NCBI RefSeq assembly: GCF_003323735.1
Contig: NZ_QOIM01000042.1
Location: forward strand, 186,001-250,000
Source: Streptomyces reniochalinae
GTDB taxonomy: Bacteria > Actinomycetota > Actinomycetes > Streptomycetales > Streptomycetaceae
Length of the DNA: 64,000 bases
Direction: 5' to 3'
In this document: positions 8,064-15,372 of the stretch, piece by piece
Numbering within the stretch: position 1 is the stretch's first letter
Layout of the letters: each line of letters starts with the position of its first letter
Notes under the pieces: model-generated
The model's input: the letters and a program-made list of their open reading frames with translations, nothing else
What the model was told of the DNA's origin: nothing
Database searches by the model: none
Program-made: the position numbers and the translations under genes

Positions 8064-9557
8064 ATGACTTCTGTAGGCGCGCGGACGGCTCACCGCCTCA
8101 TGGCCGCCGCCGTGGCCACCGGGCTGTCCGCAGCCGGCGTGGCGGCGGGTGCGCCACCGGCGGCAGCACACCCGGCGGCGGGCCCATACGCCGCGCAGGA
8201 CGTGCCCGCCGGAGGGCAGCCGGAACAGCGGAACGGGGCGACCGCCACGTTGAACGGCCTCACGACGGCCGACGAGGCGGTCATCACGGTGGACGGCGAG
8301 CGGCAGGAGATCAAGGCCGGACTCTTCGAGATGGCCGTCGACGGGGGCGGCACCCTCCAGACCTACGGCATCGACGCGCTCAATCCCGTACGGGAGCAGT
8401 CGCGTTACGCGGAAGGGGAGTGGAAGACCTCTCCGCTGTGGGGGAATCGCAACGCGGGCCGGATCCGCTGGGTCGTCGACCATTCCTACCCGCACAGGAA
8501 CGACCTCCAGGCACTGGCGAAGGCGGCGGGAGCCAAGCGGCTCACCCCGCAGGCCGCCGCTGCCGGCACACAGGTCGCCATCTGGCGGTTCGCCGAAAAG
8601 GGGGCACGGGGGGACGTGGGGGGAGGGGGGAGGGGGGCGGCCCCCCAAGAGCCCCCCTCCATCACCCCCACCGACCCCGCCGCCCGGAAGCTGGCCGGCT
8701 ACCTCGTCAAGAGGGCCCGGAGCATGGCCGAGCCCGGCCCGTCCCTGGCCTTCGACCGGGCGGAGGTCTCCGGCAAGAGCGGCAGCCGCACCGGTCCTGT
8801 GGCGGTCCGCACGTCCGCCTCCACCGTCAGCGTGGCGCCGAGTCCCCGTGCCGCTTCTGCGGGGGTGCGGATCGTCGACAAGAGGGGCGAGCCGGTCGAG
8901 TCGGCGCGCAACGGTACGAAGGTGTACTTCGAGCTGCCGAAGTCGGCCGAGCCCGGGGCCGCGTCGCTGACCGCGCAGGCGGCGGCCAAGGTTCCGGTGG
9001 GCAGGGTGCTGACCGGGGCCGGGGAGCGCGGCAGGGGCCAGGCGCAGATCCTGGCCGGTTCCAGCCAGGCGACGGTTTCGGCCACCGCTTCGGTCAACTG
9101 GGCCGAGCGGGACCCCGTGCCGGCCACCACGTCCCGGGAGAACTGTGCGGGGCACGGTGTGGACATCGACGTCGACAACAGCGGGGACGCGACCTTCCCG
9201 TTGCGGGTCGGCAAGGAGCGGGAGGAGATCGCCGGAGGCGAGCGGGGCACGGTGACCGTTCCCGTCGAGGAGGACCAGCCCTACCGCATCCCGGTGCGCG
9301 GGCCGCACGGGTACGCGAAGACGTTCAGCGGTGTCCTCGACTGCACCACCTCCGCCGCGGTGGGCGGGGTGACCCGGCGAAGCGCCCCGGCGACGGCGGA
9401 GCGTCCGGCGACCGTCGGCGGTGGCGGAGCCGTCGTGGGCGAGGGTGACCTGGCCCGGACGGGCGGTGGCGAAACCCGGCTGTTCGCGGCGGTGGCCATC
9501 GGTCTTCTCGCGGTCGGTTTCACCACCTTGCGGATCGTGCGCCGGGGCGGGAAATGA
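8064..9557 (+). CDS. Sortase-anchored thioester-domain (TQxA) surface protein
   Basis: A secreted, wall-anchored protein of 497 aa. The N-terminus is a Sec signal (hydrophobic AAAVATGLSAAGVAA, cleavage near AAAHPAA, residue 36). Residues about 60-190 form a thioester domain: TLQTYGIDALNP, WVVDHSYPHRNDLQALAKAAG and the C-terminal signature GTQVAIWRF, whose Gln170 normally bonds to a Cys. Here the residue expected to be that Cys is Gly102 (QTYGID, codon ggc). Beta-rich domains follow, then LARTG at 463-467, a hydrophobic helix and an RRGGK tail, a class E sortase (LAxTG) signal. ATG 8064 has agaggggaag just upstream; an upstream in-frame ATG at 7917 would lack a signal peptide. Thioester proteins bind host or surface targets covalently. 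A Gly-rich G-run insert at about residues 180-200 is odd. Confidence 0.85.
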   Translation: MTSVGARTAHRLMAAAVATGLSAAGVAAGAPPAAAHPAAGPYAAQDVPAGGQPEQRNGATATLNGLTTADEAVITVDGERQEIKAGLFEMAVDGGGTLQTYGIDALNPVREQSRYAEGEWKTSPLWGNRNAGRIRWVVDHSYPHRNDLQALAKAAGAKRLTPQAAAAGTQVAIWRFAEKGARGDVGGGGRGAAPQEPPSITPTDPAARKLAGYLVKRARSMAEPGPSLAFDRAEVSGKSGSRTGPVAVRTSASTVSVAPSPRAASAGVRIVDKRGEPVESARNGTKVYFELPKSAEPGAASLTAQAAAKVPVGRVLTGAGERGRGQAQILAGSSQATVSATASVNWAERDPVPATTSRENCAGHGVDIDVDNSGDATFPLRVGKEREEIAGGERGTVTVPVEEDQPYRIPVRGPHGYAKTFSGVLDCTTSAAVGGVTRRSAPATAERPATVGGGGAVVGEGDLARTGGGETRLFAAVAIGLLAVGFTTLRIVRRGGK

Positions 9558-9580
9558 GCAGCTGCGGGAAGTGAGCAGTG

Positions 9581-9607
9581 CTGCCCGACGCTCACTCCGT
9601 CGGGCAG
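9581..9607. terminator. Hairpin terminator between convergent genes
   Basis: ctgcccgacg (9581-9590), a 7-base loop, and cgtcgggcag (9598-9607) form a perfect 10-bp stem 23 bases past the stop of the thioester-domain gene. There is no U-tract, as is usual in Streptomyces. The remainder of the gap to the next gene end at 9861 shows no coding signal. Confidence 0.7.
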
Positions 9608-9860
9608 CCCCACGTCCGGGCCGGCACGCGCCACTCCTCACCCTGGCTCGCCCCTCCAGGGCGACCCGGCCCCGCCCTGCCCTGGCCCGAAACCTCAGGG
9701 AACGGCCGGCCCAATCCACCCCAGGCGGCGCGGACCCGTCACGCCCTCGGGCCGGGGGTCCATCGGCGACGAGACGCTGGCCGAACAGGGGTTTTTCCCT
9801 GCGTGGCAGTACGAAGGCGCCCGTGGCCACCGGTGCGGGAAAAAGGAGTCGGTCCAGTCC

Positions 9861-10562
9861 TCAGTTCTCTTCCGTGGGGTGGGCGCCGGGCTCCGGTGAG
9901 GTGTACGCCGTGCGCGTGGCCGGGCGGCAGGCGGATCGGCCGGGATCGTCGCCGGGCGCCGGCCCCGCGGGCCGCGCCCCGTCCGCACCGCTCTCTCCTT
10001 CCGGCCCACCCCGGCGCCGTAGCGCACGGTACGTTGCCTCGTTGCGCCGCTGCTGGCGGCGCGACACGGAGGGGCTCGAGAAGCTGCACGCGGCGGCGAA
10101 CAGGAGCAACACGCCTGCCCCGTAGGTGTGATCCCATATCTGCATGGCGGCGGCGAGCAGTTGGACAACGCCGGTTCCGTAGGCGATCCGGCGGTTTCCG
10201 CTCCCCCACTGTTCCAGCGCACGGCCACGGCGGGCCAGGATCTCCGCGGCCGCCTGCCGTTCGGCGGGGTCGGAGGGGATGACGCCGCCCCGCCGGAGGC
10301 GCTGCGCCAGCCGGAGGTAGCGGCTGGTCGCGAGACCGGCAACGCGCGCTCTGCGGCGTTCGCGGTACCAGACCACGGACATCACCGTCACGGCGAGGAT
10401 GAGGAAGAGGCCGGCACCGGTGAGAGCAGCGGTCCGGCGGCCGCTGCTCACCGCCAGCGCGCCGACGGTCATTCCCCACAGCACTGCCGCCACTGCCGTG
10501 CCCGAGAGCTGGAAGGCCAGCGTCCGCCGGTCGGCGGATGCCTGTCTGTCCCGTGTCCTCAC
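9861..10562 (-). CDS. Predicted integral membrane protein, unknown function
   Basis: A 233-aa protein of unknown role. Four hydrophobic stretches are visible: FQLSGTAVAAVLWGMTVGAL, AALTGAGLFLILAVTVMSVVW, YGTGVVQLLAAAMQI and GAGVLLLFAAACSF. Basic clusters separate the pairs (RERRRARV and a longer soluble loop with AERQAAAEILARRG). The C-terminal 60 residues are charged and Pro/Gly-rich, probably cytoplasmic. GTG 10562 is preceded by a gagggggg sequence as ribosome-binding site. It converges with the upstream thioester-domain gene and has no operon partner. No family motif was recognised. Confidence 0.65.
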   Translation of the reverse strand: MRTRDRQASADRRTLAFQLSGTAVAAVLWGMTVGALAVSSGRRTAALTGAGLFLILAVTVMSVVWYRERRRARVAGLATSRYLRLAQRLRRGGVIPSDPAERQAAAEILARRGRALEQWGSGNRRIAYGTGVVQLLAAAMQIWDHTYGAGVLLLFAAACSFSSPSVSRRQQRRNEATYRALRRRGGPEGESGADGARPAGPAPGDDPGRSACRPATRTAYTSPEPGAHPTEEN

Positions 10563-11369
10563 CTGCCGCCGCCCCCCTCGTTACCGAACTGGACCCTCCC
10601 CGAACGGGCCGGGCCATGACGGCTGTTGGGGTACCCGCGGTCGAGGTGGCTATCCCCTTCGCACCGTCCCCCCTCCGCATCGGAGTGGCGGTGCAGGGAC
10701 GTTCCGTACCGGGAAGGCTTGTCGGGACGTGCCCGAGCGATACGTTCCGTTGTCCATGGTGCTCATTCGGTTACGCCGGCGGGCGCGGGACGGCGCTTTC
10801 GAGTGGATACTCCGAGCCGCCCAGGGGGGGCGGATGCGGTGGATCTGGTCAGGCCGCCCCGGGACCGGCCGAGCCCGCAGCTGCGGAGGCCCTGTCCGGG
10901 GGCCAGCAGTGTGGGGCCCAGCAGTGTGCTGGTGGGCACCGACCACGGTGGAGTCGGCCGACACGAGCCAGTCGGCCGGTTATGGCGCGGCATCGAGCGA
11001 TGGCCCGGCGGGCCGGGGTTCCGGCCGGTGTCGGGGGGAGTCCGGGGCCGGGGGTCCGGCCGGTGACGAGTGGTGGCACGGGCCAGGCCGGAATCGTGTG
11101 GTGGCCCGGTGGCTGGGGGTGCGGTGGCCCGGTGGCCGGGGGGCGGTGGTGTCGAAGTTGCGGCCCCCGGCCACGGCCGGGATCGGGGGGACCGCTTCGG
11201 AGCCCGTTTCCGGGGCGGGGGGCGGGTGCGGCAAGATGGGGTGCGTATGCCTGACGTGGTACGGCCGCGGCTCACTCACGGGCGAGCGGCGCGGCGCGCT
11301 GCCGCATGATGAGACGACCCGCGCGGCCCGGCCGCGTACGACTACCTACAGAAGCTCGGACGGTTCCTC
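10563..11369. other. About 800 bp without a supported gene; promoter region of ettA
   Basis: Open frames exist on both strands but their translations are the Arg/Pro/Gly-rich noise typical of non-coding high-GC DNA, and none has a Shine-Dalgarno with a plausible start. Between 11095 and 11150 the sequence is a degenerate repeat of ggtggcccggtggc. The right end must contain the ettA promoter; the stretch gcggcaagatggggtgcg near 11230 has a possible -10 (aagat) but this is weak. Confidence 0.5.
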
Positions 11370-13034
11370 TTGGCTGAGTACATCTACACCATGCGCAAGG
11401 CGCGCAAGGCGCACGGCGACAAGGTGATCCTCGACGACGTCACCTTGAGCTTCCTGCCCGGCGCCAAGATCGGTGTCGTGGGCCCCAACGGCGCGGGCAA
11501 GTCGACCGTGCTCAAGATCATGGCGGGGCTGGAGCAGCCCTCCAACGGTGACGCCATGCTCGCCCCCGGCTACAGCGTGGGCATCCTGTTGCAGGAGCCG
11601 CCGCTGGACGAGTCGAAGACGGTTCTGGAGAACGTCCAGGACGGTGTCGCGGAGACGAAGCAGCAGCTCGACCGGTTCAACGAGATCGCCGAGCAGATGG
11701 CGACCGAGTACACCGACGCGCTGATGGAGGAGATGGGCAAGCTCCAGGAGAAGCTGGACCACGCGAACGCCTGGGATCTGGACGCGCAGCTGGAGCAGGC
11801 CATGGACGCGCTGGGCTGCCCGCCCGGTGACTGGCCGGTCGTCAACCTCTCCGGTGGCGAGAAGCGCCGGGTGGCGCTGTGCAAGCTGCTGCTGGAGCAG
11901 CCCGATCTGCTGCTGCTGGACGAGCCCACCAACCACTTGGACGCCGAGTCGGTGCAGTGGCTTGAGCAGCACCTGGCCAAGTACCCGGGCACCGTCATCG
12001 CGATCACCCACGACCGGTACTTCCTGGACAACGTGGCCGAGTGGATCATGGAGTTGGACCGTGGCCGGGCCGTCGGCTACGAGGGCAACTACTCCACCTA
12101 CCTGGACAAGAAGCAGGCCCGGCTGAAGGTGGAGGGCCAGAAGGACGCCAAGCGGGCCAAGCGTCTCAAGGACGAGCTGGAGTGGGTCCGCTCGAACGCC
12201 AAGGGGCGGCAGGCGAAGTCGAAGGCGCGTCTGACGCGGTACGAGGAGATGGCGGCCGAGGCGGAGAAGACCCGGAAGCTGGACTTCGAGGAGATCCAGA
12301 TTCCGCCGGGGCCGCGCCTGGGCAACGTCGTCGTCGAGGTGGACAAGCTGAACAAGGCGTTCGGCGACAAGGTCCTCATCGAGGATTTGTCGTTCACTCT
12401 TCCGCGTAACGGCATCGTCGGCGTGATCGGTCCGAACGGTGCGGGCAAGACGACGCTGTTCAAGATGATCCAGGGCCTGGAGGAGCCGGACTCGGGCTCC
12501 ATCAAGGTCGGCGACACGGTCAAGATCTCCTACGTCGACCAGTCGCGCGCCAACATCAACCCGGACAAGACGCTGTGGGCGGTCGTCTCGGACGAGCTGG
12601 ACTACATCAACGTCGGCCAGGTCGAGATGCCGTCGCGCGCGTACGTGTCGGCGTTCGGGTTCAAGGGCCCGGACCAGCAGAAGCCGGCGGGTGTGCTCTC
12701 CGGCGGTGAGCGCAACCGGCTGAACCTGGCGCTGACACTCAAGCAGGGCGGCAACCTGCTGCTGCTCGACGAGCCGACGAACGACCTGGACGTGGAGACG
12801 CTCTCGTCGCTGGAGAACGCGCTGCTGGACTTCCCCGGCTGTGCGGTGGTCGTCTCCCACGACCGCTGGTTCCTCGACCGCGTGGCCACGCACATCCTCG
12901 CCTACGAGGGCGACAGCAAGTGGTTCTGGTTCGAGGGCAACTTCGAGTCGTACGAGAAGAACAAGATCGAGCGGCTGGGTCCGGACGCGGCGCGTCCGCA
13001 CCGGGCGACGCACAAGAAGCTGACGCGGAGCTGA
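11370..13034 (+). CDS. ettA: Energy-dependent translational throttle protein EttA (ABC-F)
   Basis: A soluble ABC-F ATPase of 554 aa that acts on ribosomes rather than in a membrane. It has two ABC domains: the first with Walker A GPNGAGKST, signature LSGGEKRR and Walker B LLLLDEPTNHLD; the second with GPNGAGKTT, LSGGERNR and LLLLDEPTNDLD. The linker carries the ABC-F arm-type charged helix (KRAKRLKDELEWVRSNAKGRQAKSKARL) and the C-terminus FEGNFESYEKNKIERLG is characteristic of EttA. EttA occupies the E-site and gates the first peptide bond according to the ATP/ADP ratio. The start is a TTG giving (M)AEYIYTMRKARKAHG, the conserved N-terminus; the ribosome-binding site is weak. A thioesterase gene begins 4 bases after the stop, so the two are probably cotranscribed. 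Confidence 0.95.
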   Translation: MAEYIYTMRKARKAHGDKVILDDVTLSFLPGAKIGVVGPNGAGKSTVLKIMAGLEQPSNGDAMLAPGYSVGILLQEPPLDESKTVLENVQDGVAETKQQLDRFNEIAEQMATEYTDALMEEMGKLQEKLDHANAWDLDAQLEQAMDALGCPPGDWPVVNLSGGEKRRVALCKLLLEQPDLLLLDEPTNHLDAESVQWLEQHLAKYPGTVIAITHDRYFLDNVAEWIMELDRGRAVGYEGNYSTYLDKKQARLKVEGQKDAKRAKRLKDELEWVRSNAKGRQAKSKARLTRYEEMAAEAEKTRKLDFEEIQIPPGPRLGNVVVEVDKLNKAFGDKVLIEDLSFTLPRNGIVGVIGPNGAGKTTLFKMIQGLEEPDSGSIKVGDTVKISYVDQSRANINPDKTLWAVVSDELDYINVGQVEMPSRAYVSAFGFKGPDQQKPAGVLSGGERNRLNLALTLKQGGNLLLLDEPTNDLDVETLSSLENALLDFPGCAVVVSHDRWFLDRVATHILAYEGDSKWFWFEGNFESYEKNKIERLGPDAARPHRATHKKLTRS

Positions 13035-13038
13035 GCGC

Positions 13039-13464
13039 GTGCGGCACAGCTACGCGTGTCCGCTGCGCTGGTCGGACATGGACGCCTTCGGGCACGTCAA
13101 CAACACCGTCTACCTCCGGTATCTGGAGGAGGCCAGGATCGATTTCCTGGCCTTGGCGGCGCGGGTGGCGGACCCGGAGGCGTTCACCGGCGGCACGGTC
13201 GTGGCGCGACACGAGATCGACTATCTGCGGCAGCTGGTGCACCGTGCCGACCCGGTGACGGTGGAGCTGTGGGTGGTCAAGCTGACGGCCGCTTCGGTGA
13301 CGTTCGCGTACGAGATCAAGGATGCGGCCGGTGGCGGCGGCCCGTATGTGCGGGCCAGGACGGTCGTGGCGCCGTACAACATCAAGGAGGGGTATCCGCG
13401 GCGGCTGTCGCCGGCCGAGCGGTCCTTCCTGGAGGGCTACTTCGATGACAGCCACAGAGGCTGA
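13039..13464 (+). CDS. Acyl-CoA thioesterase, hotdog fold (4HBT family)
   Basis: A 141-aa single-domain hotdog protein. The N-terminal motif WSDMDAFGHVNNTVYLRYLEEARIDF is the 4-hydroxybenzoyl-CoA thioesterase signature with the catalytic Asp in S-D-M-D and the HVNN turn. The central beta-strand region ARHEIDYLRQLVHRADPVTVELWV and the late V-V-A-P-Y-N strand complete the fold. It should hydrolyse acyl-CoA thioesters; the substrate cannot be told from sequence. The GTG start lies 4 bases after ettA, and the stop overlaps the next gene by 20 bases, so ettA, this gene and the next form an operon with translational coupling. Confidence 0.9.
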   Translation: MRHSYACPLRWSDMDAFGHVNNTVYLRYLEEARIDFLALAARVADPEAFTGGTVVARHEIDYLRQLVHRADPVTVELWVVKLTAASVTFAYEIKDAAGGGGPYVRARTVVAPYNIKEGYPRRLSPAERSFLEGYFDDSHRG

Positions 13465-14125
13465 CCGGCTGGTTTTCGCCGATCCCGGGGAGGCGGCGGG
13501 GCTCGCCGCCTTCCTGGAGCGGCTGGTGCGCTGGGAGAAGAACGCCGCCGTGCGCATCCAGGCGGGCGACGGTGTGGCCGGGGTGTTCGCCAAGCCGGCC
13601 CGTTTCGAGGTGCTGGCGGTGCGCACGGGACGGCTCCTGGAGCCGGCCGAGCTCGATGTGACGGTGGCGGCCGGCGCGTTGCTCGAACTGGTCGAGGAGG
13701 AGCGCGAGTCCGTCGGCGTTCCCCGGCCCGTCACCGGCCCCTCGTGGGCGGGGGTGCTGCCGCCGCGAGGCGGGTGGCGGGAGTTCGCCCGGGTGCCGGT
13801 CGACGCCGTCGGTACGGTCGCGGCGGCCGCCGTGGGCGAGTTCCGGCAGCGGGCGGAGAAGCTGCCGGCCGAGCGGGGCGGCCGTCAGGCGCTGGACGCG
13901 CTCGCCGAGGAGATCTGGTCCCGCCCGCTGGGGCACACCCAGCTGCCGCTGCGCGCCGCGCACGCCGCGCACGCGCTGGGCTTCCTGCGCGGCACCGATC
14001 CGGTGACGCTGCTGGAGTCCGGCGCGTGGCTGCGGCTGCGCACGCTCTACGGCTCCGTCGCGGTACGGCGCCAGGGCGGTGCGGGGTCCGGCGCGGGCGC
14101 GGGTCTGAGCGTCACCCCGGTGTGA
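13445..14125 (+). CDS. Conserved hypothetical protein coupled to the thioesterase
   Basis: A 226-aa protein, soluble by its composition, with no motif I recognise. ATG 13445 starts inside the thioesterase gene, giving MTATEADRLVFADPGEAAGL. It contains a repeated alpha-helical Ala/Leu pattern, a central TGPSWAGVLPPRGGW segment and a C-terminal RAAHAAHALGFLRG helix. It ends in Gly/Ala/Val without a membrane segment. The 20-base overlap suggests coupled translation and a shared process with the thioesterase. It converges with the ABC transporter operon 14 bases downstream. Confidence 0.8.
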   Translation: MTATEADRLVFADPGEAAGLAAFLERLVRWEKNAAVRIQAGDGVAGVFAKPARFEVLAVRTGRLLEPAELDVTVAAGALLELVEEERESVGVPRPVTGPSWAGVLPPRGGWREFARVPVDAVGTVAAAAVGEFRQRAEKLPAERGGRQALDALAEEIWSRPLGHTQLPLRAAHAAHALGFLRGTDPVTLLESGAWLRLRTLYGSVAVRRQGGAGSGAGAGLSVTPV

Positions 14126-14130
14126 GTTCC

Positions 14131-14149
14131 ACCCGGCGCTCAGCCGGGT
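14131..14149. terminator. Short hairpin shared by two convergent genes
   Basis: acccggc-gctca-gccgggt is a perfect 7-bp stem spanning the 14-base gap between two convergent genes and containing the stop codon of the minus-strand ATPase. It could terminate both transcripts. Confidence 0.5.
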
Positions 14150-15372
14150 TCCTCCTCACCGCGGTCGGGTGCGTCCGTCTCCCGGGCACCGGCCCCCTCG
14201 GTCCCTGCCCCGGGCTCCGATGCGGCCCAAGCCCCGGGCTCCGTCGCGGTCCCGCTTTCGGGTCCTGTTCCGGTACCGGGTCCCGTCCCCGTCCCGGGCT
14301 CTTCCGACTCCTGTGCCCGGGTGCCGTCGCCCGGGCGGACCTGTATGTGGTCAGGGCGCAGTTCCAGGAGTACGCGGTCGCGGAGGGCGAGCGGCGTGGT
14401 GAACTCGGGCGGCAACTGGAGGCGGCCCGAGCGGTCGATCGTGGTGTACTCGCGCCCCACGGTGGCCGCGCCGCCCTCGGCGTCCGGGGTGGCGGTGCGC
14501 AGCGTCTCGGTGCTGGTGCGCCCGTCGCGGATGGAGACGGTGCGGTTGACCTGCGCGGACACCGCGGCGTCGTGGGTGACGACCAGGATGGTGGTGCCCA
14601 GTTCGGTGTTGGCCCGGCGCAGCGCGGTGAAGACCTCGGCCGCCGTGGCGGTGTCGAGTTCGCCGGTGGGCTCGTCGGCGAGGATGACGGACGGGTCGTT
14701 GGCGAGCGCCACCGCGATGGCCACCCGCTGCTGTTGGCCGCCCGAGAGCTGTGCGGGGCGCCGCCCGGCGTGGTCGGCCATGCCGAGCAGGTCGAGGAGT
14801 TCGAGGGCCCTCCGCCTCCGCCGCCTGCCCCGGCCGAGGCCGGCCGCGACGGGGTGTGCGCCGCCGGTGCCGGTGCGTCCGCCGCCTGCGCTCAGTTTCA
14901 TGGGCAGCGCCACGTTCTGTGCGGCCGTCAGATAGGGCAGCAGGTTGCGGGCGGTGCGTTGCCAGATGAAGCCGACGACCCGGCGGCGGTAGTGCAGCCT
15001 GGTGCGCGCGTCCATGGCCGGCAGGTCGTGTCCGGCGACGCTCGCGCTGCCCGCCGAGGGGGTGTCGAGTCCTGCGAGGATGTTCAGCAGGGTCGACTTT
15101 CCGCTGCCGGACGCTCCGACGAGGGCGGTGAGTTCGCCCTCGTGTACGAGGAGGTCGAGTCCCTGGAGGGCCTGGACCTCGACGCCGTCGCCGCTGAAAA
15201 TCCGTACCAGGCGGTCGCAGGCGATCAGCGCGTCGGCACCGTAGGCGCGCTCCCGCCGCCCGGCCGCGGCGCGCCGCTCCAGATCGCCGAGGGTGGTGGC
15301 CCGCCCCTCGCCGCCCGTGGACGCGGGCGGGGACGCGGACGCGGACTGACGGGGCCGGGGTCGGGGTGTCAT
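14140..15372 (-). CDS. ABC transporter ATP-binding protein with AbrB-like C-terminal segment
   Basis: ATPase of a MacB/LolD-type exporter, 410 aa. Walker A is GASGSGKST, the signature is LSGGQQQRVAIA, Walker B is VILADEPTGELD and the H-loop is VVTHD. The nucleotide domain spans about residues 50-290. After it, a segment EYTTIDRSGRLQLPPEF...LALRDRVLLELRPDHIQV resembles a SpoVT/AbrB swapped-hairpin strand pattern. The last 60 residues are a disordered Gly-Thr-Glu-Pro tail (GTGTGPGTGTG). The gene overlaps the upstream permease by 4 bases (ATGA), and the substrate is unknown. FtsX/MacB exporters act on lipoproteins, antibiotics or peptidoglycan regulators in the cell envelope. Confidence 0.9.
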   Translation of the reverse strand: MTPRPRPRQSASASPPASTGGEGRATTLGDLERRAAAGRRERAYGADALIACDRLVRIFSGDGVEVQALQGLDLLVHEGELTALVGASGSGKSTLLNILAGLDTPSAGSASVAGHDLPAMDARTRLHYRRRVVGFIWQRTARNLLPYLTAAQNVALPMKLSAGGGRTGTGGAHPVAAGLGRGRRRRRRALELLDLLGMADHAGRRPAQLSGGQQQRVAIAVALANDPSVILADEPTGELDTATAAEVFTALRRANTELGTTILVVTHDAAVSAQVNRTVSIRDGRTSTETLRTATPDAEGGAATVGREYTTIDRSGRLQLPPEFTTPLALRDRVLLELRPDHIQVRPGDGTRAQESEEPGTGTGPGTGTGPESGTATEPGAWAASEPGAGTEGAGARETDAPDRGEEEPG

